Part shown: positions 1-8,539 of the stretch, piece after piece
Numbering within the stretch: position 1 is the first letter of the stretch
Layout of the letters: each line of letters begins with the position of its first letter
DNA from: Rhodoblastus sp963703385
Lineage (GTDB): Bacteria; Pseudomonadota; Alphaproteobacteria; Rhizobiales; Beijerinckiaceae
Assembly (NCBI GenBank): GCA_963703385.1
Contig: OY969816.1
Span: 3,038,001-3,102,000 of the forward strand
Length of the DNA: 64,000 nucleotides
Direction: 5' to 3'
Translations under genes and position numbers: made by a program
Notes under the pieces: model-generated
The model's input: only the letters and a program-made list of their open reading frames with translations
What the model was told of the DNA's origin: nothing
Databases searched by the model: none

Positions 1-609
1 GTAAAGCCGGGCGTGTTTCGCCTCGCGGCGGTAGTCCAGTTCCTCGCGCAGGCGCTCGGCGATTTCAATCGCCGCCTCGCGCGCGTCGATCGCCGGCTCG
101 ATGCGCTTTTGCAGCGCCAGAACCATGTCGAGCTGGGCGAGATCGGCTTCGACCGCCGAAGCCATGTCGGGATATTGCAGCTTGCAGGCGACCTCGGCGC
201 CGTCGAGCGTGCGGGCGCGATGGACCTGGCCGAGTGAGGCGGCGGCGGCGGGATGGAGATCGAAGGCGGCGAAATTTTCCCGCCAGCCGGGACCAAGCTC
301 GGCGGCCATCCGGCGGCGCACGAAAGCCGCGCCCATCGGCGGCGCCTCGCTTTGCAGGGTGGCGAGGGCCTGGGAATATTCGACCGGCAAGGCCTCGGGG
401 ATGGTGGCGAGGAGCTGGGCCGCCTTCATCAGCGGGCCTTTCAGCCCGCCAAGCGCCCGCGCCAGGGCCTCGGCGTCGCCTTCCCGCCCGCCGTCCCGGC
501 CCAAAAACCGCGCGCCGGCGAGCCGCGCCGCGAAACCGCCAGCTTTCGCGCCGACCGCGAGATAGCGGGCCGCGCGCGCGCTCAGGCGATTGGCTTCATC
601 GTCCTTCAT
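1..609 (-). CDS. ABC1/AarF-family atypical kinase, 3' end outside window
   Basis: The first 203 codons of an ABC1 (AarF/UbiB-like) protein kinase-like gene run off the left edge. The family supports ubiquinone synthesis or lipid homeostasis at the membrane. The sequence shows the family's N-terminal signature in the form LMKAAQLLATIPEALP (a variant of the KxGQ motif), then an alanine-rich nucleotide loop AAAASLGQVHRA and the VACKLQYP lysine strand. The kinase C-lobe is outside the window. The ATG at 609 is preceded by AAGGCGAG at a good ribosome-binding distance. Plus-strand reading frames over this stretch are arginine-rich and have no recognisable motif. The family is clear; the exact substrate cannot be told. 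Confidence 0.85.
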   Translation of the reverse strand, partial: MKDDEANRLSARAARYLAVGAKAGGFAARLAGARFLGRDGGREGDAEALARALGGLKGPLMKAAQLLATIPEALPVEYSQALATLQSEAPPMGAAFVRRRMAAELGPGWRENFAAFDLHPAAAASLGQVHRARTLDGAEVACKLQYPDMASAVEADLAQLDMVLALQKRIEPAIDAREAAIEIAERLREELDYRREAKHARLY

Positions 610-720
610 GCGCTCGCCTTTCGAATGCTTTAGCGCGCGTCGCCAAATCATCGAGTCGAAGGCGCTCGATGATCTCATTGTCTTGGCGCCTATTCCGATT
701 CCGAAGGAACGGAAAATGCG

Positions 721-1284
721 CTAGCGCCCGTAGGTCCCGGTCAGGCTGGCCTGGCCCAGGGAATTGGCGTTGATCACGAATCCGGCGACCGAGGCGGTGG
801 CGCGCGGGGGAATCGCCAGCCTTTCCACCTTCTCGGCGTAAACGGTGAAATTGTAATGATGCGGCTTGTCGCCCACGGGCGGACAGGGGCCGCCATAGCC
901 GGGAAGGCCGAAATCGGTCACGGCCTGTTTCGCGCCCGCCGGCAGGCCGGCCCCATTTCCGGCGCCCGCCCCCTGCGGCAGGCCGCTCACCTTGGCGGGA
1001 ATGTCATAGACAATCCAGTGCCAGAATCCGCCGCCGCCGGTCGCCGCGTCGGGATCGTGGAGCAGGATGGCGAAACTTTTCGTTCCGGGGGGCGGGTCGC
1101 GCCAGGTCAAGGCCGGCGAGAGATCGCCGCCCTTGCAGCCGAAGCCATTGTAAATAAAAGTCTCGCCGATGGCGCCGCCGCCCGGCGGGATGTCGGGGCT
1201 TCGCAGTTCGAAAGCGACGGCCGGCGCCGCCGCGGCCGCGGCCGCGAGCAGCAGGGCTGAAGCCAACAAGCTTTTCAACGCCAT
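721..1284 (-). CDS. YbhB/YbcL (PEBP) family protein, exported
   Basis: A 187-residue phosphatidylethanolamine-binding-protein-like (Raf kinase inhibitor-like) protein. The first ~24 residues form an alanine-rich signal peptide ending near AVAFE. The bacterial PEBP ligand-pocket motifs are present: LSPALTWRDPPPGTKSFAILLHDPDA, split by a glycine stretch, then FWHWIVYDIP, GPCPPVGDKPHHYNFTVYA near residue 140. Family members bind small anionic ligands, and their physiological role in bacteria is poorly known. The ATG at 1284 has GAGGGAA upstream. The gene lies 13 bases after the stop of the hydrolase gene upstream, so the two, and probably pepF, are cotranscribed. Confidence 0.85.
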   Translation of the reverse strand: MALKSLLASALLLAAAAAAAPAVAFELRSPDIPPGGGAIGETFIYNGFGCKGGDLSPALTWRDPPPGTKSFAILLHDPDAATGGGGFWHWIVYDIPAKVSGLPQGAGAGNGAGLPAGAKQAVTDFGLPGYGGPCPPVGDKPHHYNFTVYAEKVERLAIPPRATASVAGFVINANSLGQASLTGTYGR

Positions 1285-1297
1285 TTCCCTCGTCCTT

Positions 1298-2272
1298 TCA
1301 TGATTTCGACGCCATTCGCGCCATAACCCCGCGAATGAACGCCTCGGTCTCGGCCGGGTGAGCCAGGGGCAGCATATGGCCGCCGGCGATGCGGCTCAGT
1401 TCCGCCCCGGGCGCCTCGGCGCAGAAATCCGCGCCCTGGCGCTCCGGGTCGAGCAGCCGGTCGCCTTCGCCATAGAGCACGCCGATCGGCAGGTCGAGCG
1501 CGCCATAGCGCCGGGCCATCCCCGGCAATTCACGCGGCTGGGTCAACAGGTCGCTGGCGGCGGCCAGCAAAGCCGAGGGCCGTGCGGCGAGCATGCCGCC
1601 GCCCCGGGTCCAGAACCGCGCCGGCATGGGATCGGGCGCGAAAGTCATTTCGCGCGCCACGCCCGAGCGCAAAAGCGTCAGGACCGGACCAATGGTCCAT
1701 GCCCCGAGCCACCATATGAACCGGCTGCGCCAAGCCAGACCGTCGAGGATTTTCGACCGCGCGGCGACGAGATGGGTGAGCGGCGCGACCAGCGCCAGGC
1801 CGCCGATCTTTTCCGCGTGATCGAGCGCCAGCGCCAAAGCGACGGCGCCGCCCAGCGAATGGCCGACGACCAGAGGCCTTTCCAGGCCGAGCGCCTCGAT
1901 CGCCCGCGCCACGATCGCCGCCTGTTCGGCGAGCGTCTGGGGATGCGCCGTCTGGGAATAGCCCGACCCCGGCCGGTCGATCAGCACCACGCGGCGTTCG
2001 GGGAAACGCGCCGCAAGCGCATAAACGAATTCGTTGAGCTGGCCGAGCAGGCCATGGATGAAGACGAGGGGCGGCTCGCTCCGCCCCGCCCCCGCGCCGC
2101 TGTCCGTCACATGGAGGCGAATTGGGCGTCCTTTGCCGCCCGCCTCGATGAACCGGCCGATGGGCGGGACAAGCCCTTCGATGAAGCGGGCCAGCGCCCA
2201 GTTGAACAGGACCAGCGCGCCGAGCGCGATCAATCCGCAAAGGACCAGCCAGAGCGCGGCGAGGATCAGCAT
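1298..2272 (-). CDS. alpha/beta-fold hydrolase with N-terminal membrane anchor
   Basis: A 324-residue alpha/beta hydrolase. The N-terminus (LILAALWLVLCGLIALGALVL) is one hydrophobic segment that would anchor it in the inner membrane. The catalytic core shows the oxyanion HG motif (LVFIHGLLGQ), DRPGSGYS, the nucleophile elbow GHSLGG and the terminal GGHMLPLAHP histidine motif. It is probably an esterase, lipase or haloperoxidase-like enzyme; the substrate is unknown. The frame is open further upstream, to 2581, but that would run into the end of pepF. The ATG at 2272 begins the membrane segment and is preferred. The gene sits between pepF and the PEBP gene in one orientation. Confidence 0.85.
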   Translation of the reverse strand: MLILAALWLVLCGLIALGALVLFNWALARFIEGLVPPIGRFIEAGGKGRPIRLHVTDSGAGAGRSEPPLVFIHGLLGQLNEFVYALAARFPERRVVLIDRPGSGYSQTAHPQTLAEQAAIVARAIEALGLERPLVVGHSLGGAVALALALDHAEKIGGLALVAPLTHLVAARSKILDGLAWRSRFIWWLGAWTIGPVLTLLRSGVAREMTFAPDPMPARFWTRGGGMLAARPSALLAAASDLLTQPRELPGMARRYGALDLPIGVLYGEGDRLLDPERQGADFCAEAPGAELSRIAGGHMLPLAHPAETEAFIRGVMARMASKS

Positions 2273-2370
2273 GGGCGATCCGTTCTCATAGGGTTTCCGC
2301 AAGAAGGCGCCGCAATTCCCACGGAAACGCCGTGGAATACGACTCCCGCACGAAACATGCGGACTTCGTA

Positions 2371-4206
2371 TCAGGCGGGCAGGCCTTCCAGCTCGTCGAT
2401 CAGCCCCTCGATCATCGACAGGCCGATGTCCCAGAAGGCGGGGTCGCGCGCGTCGAGACCGAAGGGCGCGAGCAGTTCCGAATAATGTTTCGAGCCGCCC
2501 GCCGAAAGCAAAGCGAAATATTTTTCGACGAAGCCGGGCTCGGCCTTCTGATAGACGCCGTAAAGCGAGTTCACCAGACAATCGCCGAAGGCATAGGCAT
2601 AGACATAGAACGGCGAATGGATGAAATGCGGGATATAGGCCCAGAAGGTCTCATAGCCCGGCATGAGTTCGACCGAAGGCCCAAGGCTTTCCGCCTGCGC
2701 CGCCATCCACAATTCGCAAATGCGCTCCGCCGTCAGCTCGCCCTGGCGGCGCTCCTCGTGGAATCTGCGCTCGAAGGAATAGAAGGCGATCTGCCGCACC
2801 ACCGTATTGAGCATGTCCTCGACCTTGGAGGCGAGAAAAGCCCGGCGCTCGCGCGGATCCCTGGCTTCGGCCAGCAGCGCCCGGAAGGTCAGCATTTCCC
2901 CGAACACCGAGGCGGTCTCGGCGAGCGTCAGCGGCGTCGGGGCCATCAGCGGGCCGTTGGGCGCGGCCAGAACCTGATGCACGCCGTGGCCCAGCTCATG
3001 GGCCAGCGTCATCACGTCGCGCGGCTTGCCCTGGTAATTGAGCAGCACATAAGGATGAACCGAGGGGCTGGTGGGATGGGAGAAGGCGCCCGGCGCCTTG
3101 CCCGGCCGCACCGGCGCGTCGATCCACTGGCGGTCGAAGAATTTCTGGGCGATGTCAGCCATCTTCGGCGAGAAGGCGCGATAGGCGCCGAGCACCGCCG
3201 CGCGCGCCTGGAACCAGTCGTAGACCGCTCGCGGCGCGTCGGGCAGAGGCGCGTTGCGGTCCCAGTGGCGCAGCCTGTCCTTGCCGAACCAGCGCGCCTT
3301 CAGCCGGTAATAGCGATGCGACAGGCGGGGATAGGCGGCGCGCACCGCAGCGACCATCGCATCCACCACTTCCGGCTCGACGCGGTTGGAAAGATGGCGT
3401 GAGGCGGCGACATCCTTGAAGCCGCGCCATTGGTCGGCAATTTCCTTGTCCTTGGCCAGCACGTTGGAGATCAGCGTGAAAACGCGCAGGTTTTCCTTGA
3501 GCGTGGCGGCGATGGCGTCGGAGGCTTTTTCCCGAACCTTTTCGTCGGGGTCCTGGAACAGGTTGAGCGCCGGCTCCAGGGTCATTTCCTGGCCGTCGAT
3601 CTCGAACAGCATCGAGGCGATGGTCTCGTCGAACAGCCGGTTCCAGGCGGAATGGCCGGTCACCGATTTTTCGTGAAACAGCCGCTCGGTGCGGTCGTCG
3701 AGCTGATAGGGCTTTTCGCGCCGCAAATCCTCGATCCACGGGCGGTAATGCAGCAGCGGCGCCTTCTCCATCGCCTTGGCCAGAGCGATGTCGTCGAGCC
3801 GGTTCAGTTCGAGCTGGAAGAACAGGAGGTCGGTGGAGGCCGCCGTCACCTTCTCCTGCGCGTCGCCATAGAATTTGGCCCGAGCCGGATCGATGGTGTT
3901 CTCGGCGTAGCACAGGCCGGCGAAGGACATGATTCGCGTCGCCAGATCGTCGATGGCCTCATAGCGCGCGATCGCCTCGTGCAGCTTTGCGGACGCGTCC
4001 CGCGCGGCCAGCAGGCCCGCGAGCGCGCCGCGATAGACCGCGGCGAATTCCCGGCACTCATGGCCGAGGCGTTTCAGATCCTCGGCGAAGCGCGGACTGT
4101 CCAGCCCTTCATAGAGATCGTCGAGCCGCCAGCGCGGCAGATCTTCGGTCGGCGCGGCGCCGGAGCCTTGCGCGCTACAGACGGGCATTGGTGAAGGACG
4201 GAACAT
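2371..4206 (-). CDS. pepF: M3 family oligoendopeptidase F
   Basis: A zinc metallopeptidase of the M3 (thimet oligopeptidase/PepF) family, which degrades short peptides in the cytoplasm. The zinc-binding HELGH motif begins at about residue 403 within AHELGHGVHQ, and the third ligand region follows in LAETASVFGEM. The length (about 611 residues) matches PepF. The start is uncertain: a GTG at 4251 and ATGs at 4206 and 4188 are in frame, and 4206 has AGAGG upstream at a long spacing. It is the first gene of a minus-strand run with the hydrolase and PEBP genes. The 275-base gap upstream carries three consecutive perfect hairpins. Confidence 0.9.
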   Translation of the reverse strand: MFRPSPMPVCSAQGSGAAPTEDLPRWRLDDLYEGLDSPRFAEDLKRLGHECREFAAVYRGALAGLLAARDASAKLHEAIARYEAIDDLATRIMSFAGLCYAENTIDPARAKFYGDAQEKVTAASTDLLFFQLELNRLDDIALAKAMEKAPLLHYRPWIEDLRREKPYQLDDRTERLFHEKSVTGHSAWNRLFDETIASMLFEIDGQEMTLEPALNLFQDPDEKVREKASDAIAATLKENLRVFTLISNVLAKDKEIADQWRGFKDVAASRHLSNRVEPEVVDAMVAAVRAAYPRLSHRYYRLKARWFGKDRLRHWDRNAPLPDAPRAVYDWFQARAAVLGAYRAFSPKMADIAQKFFDRQWIDAPVRPGKAPGAFSHPTSPSVHPYVLLNYQGKPRDVMTLAHELGHGVHQVLAAPNGPLMAPTPLTLAETASVFGEMLTFRALLAEARDPRERRAFLASKVEDMLNTVVRQIAFYSFERRFHEERRQGELTAERICELWMAAQAESLGPSVELMPGYETFWAYIPHFIHSPFYVYAYAFGDCLVNSLYGVYQKAEPGFVEKYFALLSAGGSKHYSELLAPFGLDARDPAFWDIGLSMIEGLIDELEGLPA

Positions 4207-4301
4207 GGCGCGGCCAAGCCTCTGCAAAAATCGCGTGAAAGGACGAATCACAATATTGGGCGGATGCGGCGGGGATCAACCGGATTTCACCGAATGATAC
4301 G

Positions 4302-4419
4302 GTTTCCGCGGATTGCTTCGCAATCCGCGGAAACGCCATCGCGCGAAAATCCTTTGAGCGCTGGTGGATTTTCGCGCGAACGGAATACGATTTCCGAATG
4401 GATCATTCGGAAATCGTAT
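4302..4419. repeat. three consecutive perfect inverted repeats
   Basis: Three hairpins lie in the intergenic space between pepF and the methyltransferase. The first has 15-base arms at 4302-4316 and 4320-4334 with loop TTC. The second has 14-base arms at 4339-4352 and 4366-4379 with a 13-base loop. The third has 16-base arms at 4385-4400 and 4404-4419 with loop GAT. All arms are perfect. None has a clear T-tract, so they look more like a clustered palindromic extragenic repeat than a classical terminator. Confidence 0.8.
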
Positions 4420-4526
4420 GAGCGGTCGAGTCCGCTGTTTGTTCAAAACGGCTCCCGACGCCGGGAGGAACGAGACGCATGGGACACGATCCGGGCGGGG
4501 TTGCAAAAAATATCCCCGCCACAACG

Positions 4527-5306
4527 TCATTTGGTCGCGATCACATAGGCGAAGCTCGAAACCGCCCGCCAGTCGCGGCGTTCGGCGAGACGGTTGAACG
4601 CCGCGTCGATCTGTTTCAATCCCGGAATTTTCCAGAAATAGGCGTAACCCCAGAAGGGCAGCACGACGGCGTCGGAAAAGCCCGCTTGGCGCAACATCGG
4701 CATGATCTTGTCCTCGCTGCTGAAGCAATGATCGTAATAAGCGGGGAATTTGGGATCGCCGCCGTCGGGCTCGCGCTCGGGAAACAAGGTTTCGAGGATG
4801 AAACGGGACATGCGCTCGGGCATCAACCGGTTCAGCGTATAGGGAACGGCGTAGAGAGTCGGGAAAAAGGACAGGGCCACGCCGCCCGGCGCCAAAACTT
4901 CGCCGATATTGCGCCACATCGCCGGAACATCCGGCACATGCTCCATCACCATGCGGCAATAGGCGAGATCATATTTGCCGCGCCCCAGGATTTCCGGCGC
5001 GCGCGGCGAGGTGATGTCGCATTGCATCTTGCCATAGCCCGAAGGCGCCAAGGCAAGTTCGCGGGCTGAAATGTCGTTCAGGGTGATGTCCAGCCCGAGC
5101 TCGGCGGCCTCCATCGGCTGGAAAAGCGGATCGCGCCCGGCGCCGATTTCGAGATGACGGCGCAGCCCCCGTCCGCGCGACAGCGCGATGATCGTCGGCT
5201 TGTAATTCTCCCAGCACCAATGCCAGTGCGAAGGATAGCCGAGATCGACGACGATCTTGCGGATGTCGGCGGCAGGCGAGGCGTTCGCGACAACAGCGTC
5301 GGTCAT
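4527..5306 (-). CDS. class I SAM-dependent methyltransferase
   Basis: A 259-residue methyltransferase. Motif I is HLEIGAGRDPLF (about residue 51), followed by an acidic ligand LDITLNDIS, a motif around YDLAYCRMVMEHVPDVPAMWRNI and LAPGGVALSFFPTLYA, the standard Rossmann-fold methyltransferase pattern (Methyltransf_11/25 type). No substrate can be inferred from the protein itself. It diverges from a glycosyltransferase gene starting at 5500, and surface polysaccharide or O-antigen modification would fit that neighbour. The ATG at 5306 has GGAG six bases upstream. Medium confidence for the role, high for the family. Confidence 0.8.
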   Translation of the reverse strand: MTDAVVANASPAADIRKIVVDLGYPSHWHWCWENYKPTIIALSRGRGLRRHLEIGAGRDPLFQPMEAAELGLDITLNDISARELALAPSGYGKMQCDITSPRAPEILGRGKYDLAYCRMVMEHVPDVPAMWRNIGEVLAPGGVALSFFPTLYAVPYTLNRLMPERMSRFILETLFPEREPDGGDPKFPAYYDHCFSSEDKIMPMLRQAGFSDAVVLPFWGYAYFWKIPGLKQIDAAFNRLAERRDWRAVSSFAYVIATK

Positions 5307-5328
5307 TCCGGCTCCGGAAACAGGCTTT

Positions 5329-5362
5329 GCGCCATCTTAAAACAGACTTGGCGCCATCTTAA
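5329..5362. promoter_or_regulatory. direct 12-bp repeat in a divergent promoter region
   Basis: GCGCCATCTTAA occurs at 5329-5340 and again at 5351-5362, a 22-base period or two helical turns, between the divergent methyltransferase and glycosyltransferase genes. This arrangement suits a dimeric regulator bound to one face of the DNA. The regulator is unknown. Confidence 0.35.
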
Positions 5363-5499
5363 GGGGAGGCGGCTTAACGTCCTGTTGCCGAACGGGGTCA
5401 CCGCGGGCTTTCCGCGCCCCCCGGGGGTCCGGCGCGTTCAACGAAGAATAAGACCTTTGCGCCATGATTCGTCCGGACGCGCGAAAGTTGGAAGGGCCG

Positions 5500-6732
5500 A
5501 TGGGCGCCAGGCTTCATATTGTGATCGTCATCGACCACGCCTCGATCACGGGCGGTCAGGCCAAGGTCGCGCTGCAAAGCGCCATCGCCCTCAAACAGGC
5601 CGGGTTCGAGCCGATCGTCTTCGCGGCCGCCGGGCCGGTCGATCCGCAACTGGCGCGGGCCGGGGTCGAGGTCGTCTGTCTCGGCCAGCACGATCTGCTC
5701 GGCAATCCTTCCGCTCTCGCCGGCGCGGCGCAGGGAATCTGGAATGTCGCCGCCGCCCGCGAAATGAAAAGGCTTTTGGCGCGCCTGCCGCTCGCGCGGA
5801 CCATCGTTCACGTCCATGGCTGGGCCAAGGCCATGTCGGGCGCCTTCGCCCCGGCGGTGCGCGCGGCGAAGGTTCCCGCGCTTTATACCTTTCACGAATA
5901 TTTCCTGTTCTGTCCCAATGGCGGCTTCTACGATTACCGCAACCATCATGTCTGCGGCCTGGCGCCGCTTTCCGCCGCCTGCTGGGCGCATAATTGCGAT
6001 TCGCGCAACTATCCGAGCAAGATCTGGCGCTGCCTGCGGCACGTGGGCATGGACAATGCGGCCGGCATGCCGAAACTTTTTTCGGATTTCATCGTCATTT
6101 CGGATTTCCAGTCGGCGATCGTGACGCCGCGCCTGCCGCCGAACGCGCGCGTGCATCGCATTTCCAATCCCGTTGACGCCGAGGATCTCGGGCGCAAGCC
6201 TGCCCCGGCGACCGGCGATTTCCTGTTCGTCGGGCGGCTCTCGCCGGAAAAGGGGCTGTTCTTTTTCGCCGAAGCGGCGCGCAAGGCCAATGTGACGCCG
6301 GTTTTCGCGGGCGACGGGCCCTCGGCGAACGAACTGCGCGCACGTTATCCGGAAGCCAGTCTGCTCGGCTGGAAATCCTCGGCCGAGGTCAGGCAATTGA
6401 TGCGGGGCGCCCGCGCCCTGGTTTTTCCCTCGCTCTGGTTCGAAGGCCAGCCGCTGACGGTTCTCGAGGCCAAGGCGACCGGCCTGCCGATTGTGGTGTC
6501 GGATGCTTGCGCGGGCCGGGACGAAGTGGACGACGGCGAAACCGGCTTCTGGTTCAGGAGCCAGGACGCCGACGATCTGGCGAGCAAGCTCGAACGGCTC
6601 AGGGACGACGAGCTCGTCACGACAATGTCCAACGCCGCCCATGACCGCTTCTGGGCCGATCCGCCCACCATGGCGCGCCATGTCGCGCGCCTCGGGGCCG
6701 TTTACGAGGACATGATGTCGCGACGCGGCTAA
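5500..6732 (+). CDS. glycosyltransferase family 4
   Basis: A GT-B fold glycosyltransferase of family GT4 (410 residues). The N-terminal lobe begins HIVIVIDHASITGGQAKVAL and has the VHVHGWAKA and TFHEYFLFCPNGGFYDY segments. The C-terminal lobe carries FVGRLSPEKGLFFFAEA, FAGDGPSANELR and the E-x7-E nucleotide-sugar region FPSLWFEGQPLTVLEAKATGLP. It would transfer a sugar during surface polysaccharide or glycolipid synthesis. An in-frame ATG at 5464 is possible, but the ATG at 5500 has GGAAGG at ideal spacing and is preferred. It diverges from the methyltransferase at 4527-5306. Confidence 0.85.
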   Translation: MGARLHIVIVIDHASITGGQAKVALQSAIALKQAGFEPIVFAAAGPVDPQLARAGVEVVCLGQHDLLGNPSALAGAAQGIWNVAAAREMKRLLARLPLARTIVHVHGWAKAMSGAFAPAVRAAKVPALYTFHEYFLFCPNGGFYDYRNHHVCGLAPLSAACWAHNCDSRNYPSKIWRCLRHVGMDNAAGMPKLFSDFIVISDFQSAIVTPRLPPNARVHRISNPVDAEDLGRKPAPATGDFLFVGRLSPEKGLFFFAEAARKANVTPVFAGDGPSANELRARYPEASLLGWKSSAEVRQLMRGARALVFPSLWFEGQPLTVLEAKATGLPIVVSDACAGRDEVDDGETGFWFRSQDADDLASKLERLRDDELVTTMSNAAHDRFWADPPTMARHVARLGAVYEDMMSRRG

Positions 6733-6853
6733 AGACCCCTTTCCGGCGTCGTCCCTTCGGACCGGCAGCCGTCGAGACGCTTATTAACACGGCATTTACC
6801 CTAATCGCGCAGCATATTGGCGGCCGTTGCGCCGCTTGAATGAAAGAGCAAGA

Positions 6854-8338
6854 ATGATTTCGACCGTTCTGATCGCCGATGACGATCCCGTCCAACGCCG
6901 GCTGCTCGAAGCCATGGTGCGGCGATTCGGCTATGACACGGAATGCGTCGAGGGCGGCGAAGCGGCGCTGGAGCGGATGCAGGCCGCGGGCCAGTCGAAG
7001 GTCGATCTGTTGATTCTCGATCTCGTCATGCCCGACCTCGACGGCATGGGCGTGCTGGCGCGGATGCGCGCGCTGAAGATCACGATCCCGGTGATCGTCC
7101 AGACCGCCCATGGCTCGATCGAGGCGGTGATTTCCGCCATGCGCGCCGGCGCGCTCGATTTCGTGGTCAAGCCGGTCGGCGCCGAAAGGTTGCAGATTTC
7201 GATCAAGAACGCCCTGCGCTTCGAGGCGCTCGAAGGCGAAATCCGCCGCATCGGCCGGAGGGCGGCGGGCCAGCTCACCTTCCGCGACATTCTGTCATGC
7301 GGCGAGGAAATGGCGCGGGCGATCCGGCTTGGCGAACGCGCCGCCAAATCCAATATCCCGGTGCTGATCGAGGGCGAAACGGGCGTCGGCAAGGAATTGA
7401 TGGCCCGCGCCATCCAAGGCGCCTCGGAGCGGCGCGGCAAGCCCTTCGTGACGGTCAATTGCGGCGCCCTGCCGCAGAATCTGGTCGAATCGATCCTGTT
7501 CGGCCACGAGAAAGGGGCCTTCACCGGCGCGACCGACAAGCACGCCGGCAAATTCGTCGAGGCCAACGGCGGCGCCTTGTTCCTCGACGAGGTCGGCGAA
7601 CTGCCGTTCGAAACCCAGGTCAAGCTGCTGCGCGCCGTTCAGGAGGGCGAGATCGATCCGGTCGGCGCCCGCAAGCCGGTCCGGGTGGACGTGCGCCTGA
7701 TTTCGGCGACCAACCAGAACCTCATCGAACTGGTCAAACAGGGCCGATTCCGCGAGGACCTTTACTACCGCCTCAACGTCTTTCCCATTTCAATCCCGCC
7801 CTTGCGCGCGCGCCGGGCCGATGTCGCCGACCTCGCCCGCCGCTTCCTCGCCCGTTTCAGCGCCGAGGAGGGAAAAAGATTGCGCGGGCTTTCCGCCGAA
7901 GCCCTGGCCATGCTCTCGACCTATGACTGGCCAGGCAATGTCCGCCAACTCGAAAACGCCATGTTCCGGGCGGTGGTCCTGGCCGACGGCGACGAACTGA
8001 CGGTCGCGGAATTTCCCCAGATCGCCGCTCATGTCGAGGGTTTCGACGTCCGCGTGCCGCCGGCGCCGCCGCCGATCGGCGCGCGCGATGTCCACCGCGA
8101 GATCGTGCGCGTGGAGGTGCGCGATCCCAATGTCCTGAAACTGCTGGACGAAAACGGCGACGTGCGTCGCCTGGAATGGCTGGAGGAAAAGGCGATCCGC
8201 TTCGCCTTGACCCATTATCGCGGCCAGATGTCCGAAATGGCGCGCAAGCTCGGCATCGGCCGCTCGACGCTCTATCGAAAAATGAAGGAATATGGTCTCG
8301 CGGAACACGTGGCCGGCGACGGCGCCAGCGCCGCGTGA
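6854..8338 (+). CDS. sigma-54-dependent response regulator (NtrC family)
   Basis: A 494-residue three-domain regulator. The receiver domain (residues 1-120) has the acidic cluster IADDDP and the phospho-acceptor region LLILDLVMPDLDG. The AAA+ domain has Walker A GETGVGKE near residue 174 and the sigma-54 contact loop GAFTGA near 222, so it should activate RpoN promoters. A Fis-type helix-turn-helix ends the protein (MARKLGIGRSTLYRKMKEYGL). The domain order resembles Caulobacter TacA and related cell-cycle regulators, but that specific identity is a guess. No histidine kinase is adjacent. The ATG at 6854 starts directly at the receiver fold, so the upstream in-frame start at 6827 is less likely. 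Confidence 0.9.
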   Translation: MISTVLIADDDPVQRRLLEAMVRRFGYDTECVEGGEAALERMQAAGQSKVDLLILDLVMPDLDGMGVLARMRALKITIPVIVQTAHGSIEAVISAMRAGALDFVVKPVGAERLQISIKNALRFEALEGEIRRIGRRAAGQLTFRDILSCGEEMARAIRLGERAAKSNIPVLIEGETGVGKELMARAIQGASERRGKPFVTVNCGALPQNLVESILFGHEKGAFTGATDKHAGKFVEANGGALFLDEVGELPFETQVKLLRAVQEGEIDPVGARKPVRVDVRLISATNQNLIELVKQGRFREDLYYRLNVFPISIPPLRARRADVADLARRFLARFSAEEGKRLRGLSAEALAMLSTYDWPGNVRQLENAMFRAVVLADGDELTVAEFPQIAAHVEGFDVRVPPAPPPIGARDVHREIVRVEVRDPNVLKLLDENGDVRRLEWLEEKAIRFALTHYRGQMSEMARKLGIGRSTLYRKMKEYGLAEHVAGDGASAA

Positions 8339-8539
8339 GTTCAAGGCCGGGCGGCGCAATTTTGACGTGACCCGCCAGATAAATCCTAAAAGGGCCGGTT
8401 TTCGCCCGCGCCCCGCTTGAATTCAGGCAGGGGCGCGACTTGATATGAACGGGGACGGGAGAGCGTAAAATCCCCCGGTCTCGGCGACGTTCCGGGAATT
8501 GCGCGCCGGTGTCGCGGAAATCGTCTGAAAGGCTTGGGA

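Noticed and set aside
2272..2581. N-terminal extension of the alpha/beta hydrolase
   Set aside because: It would overlap pepF by about 200 bases, is Arg-rich and lacks homology; the membrane segment at 2272 is a natural start.
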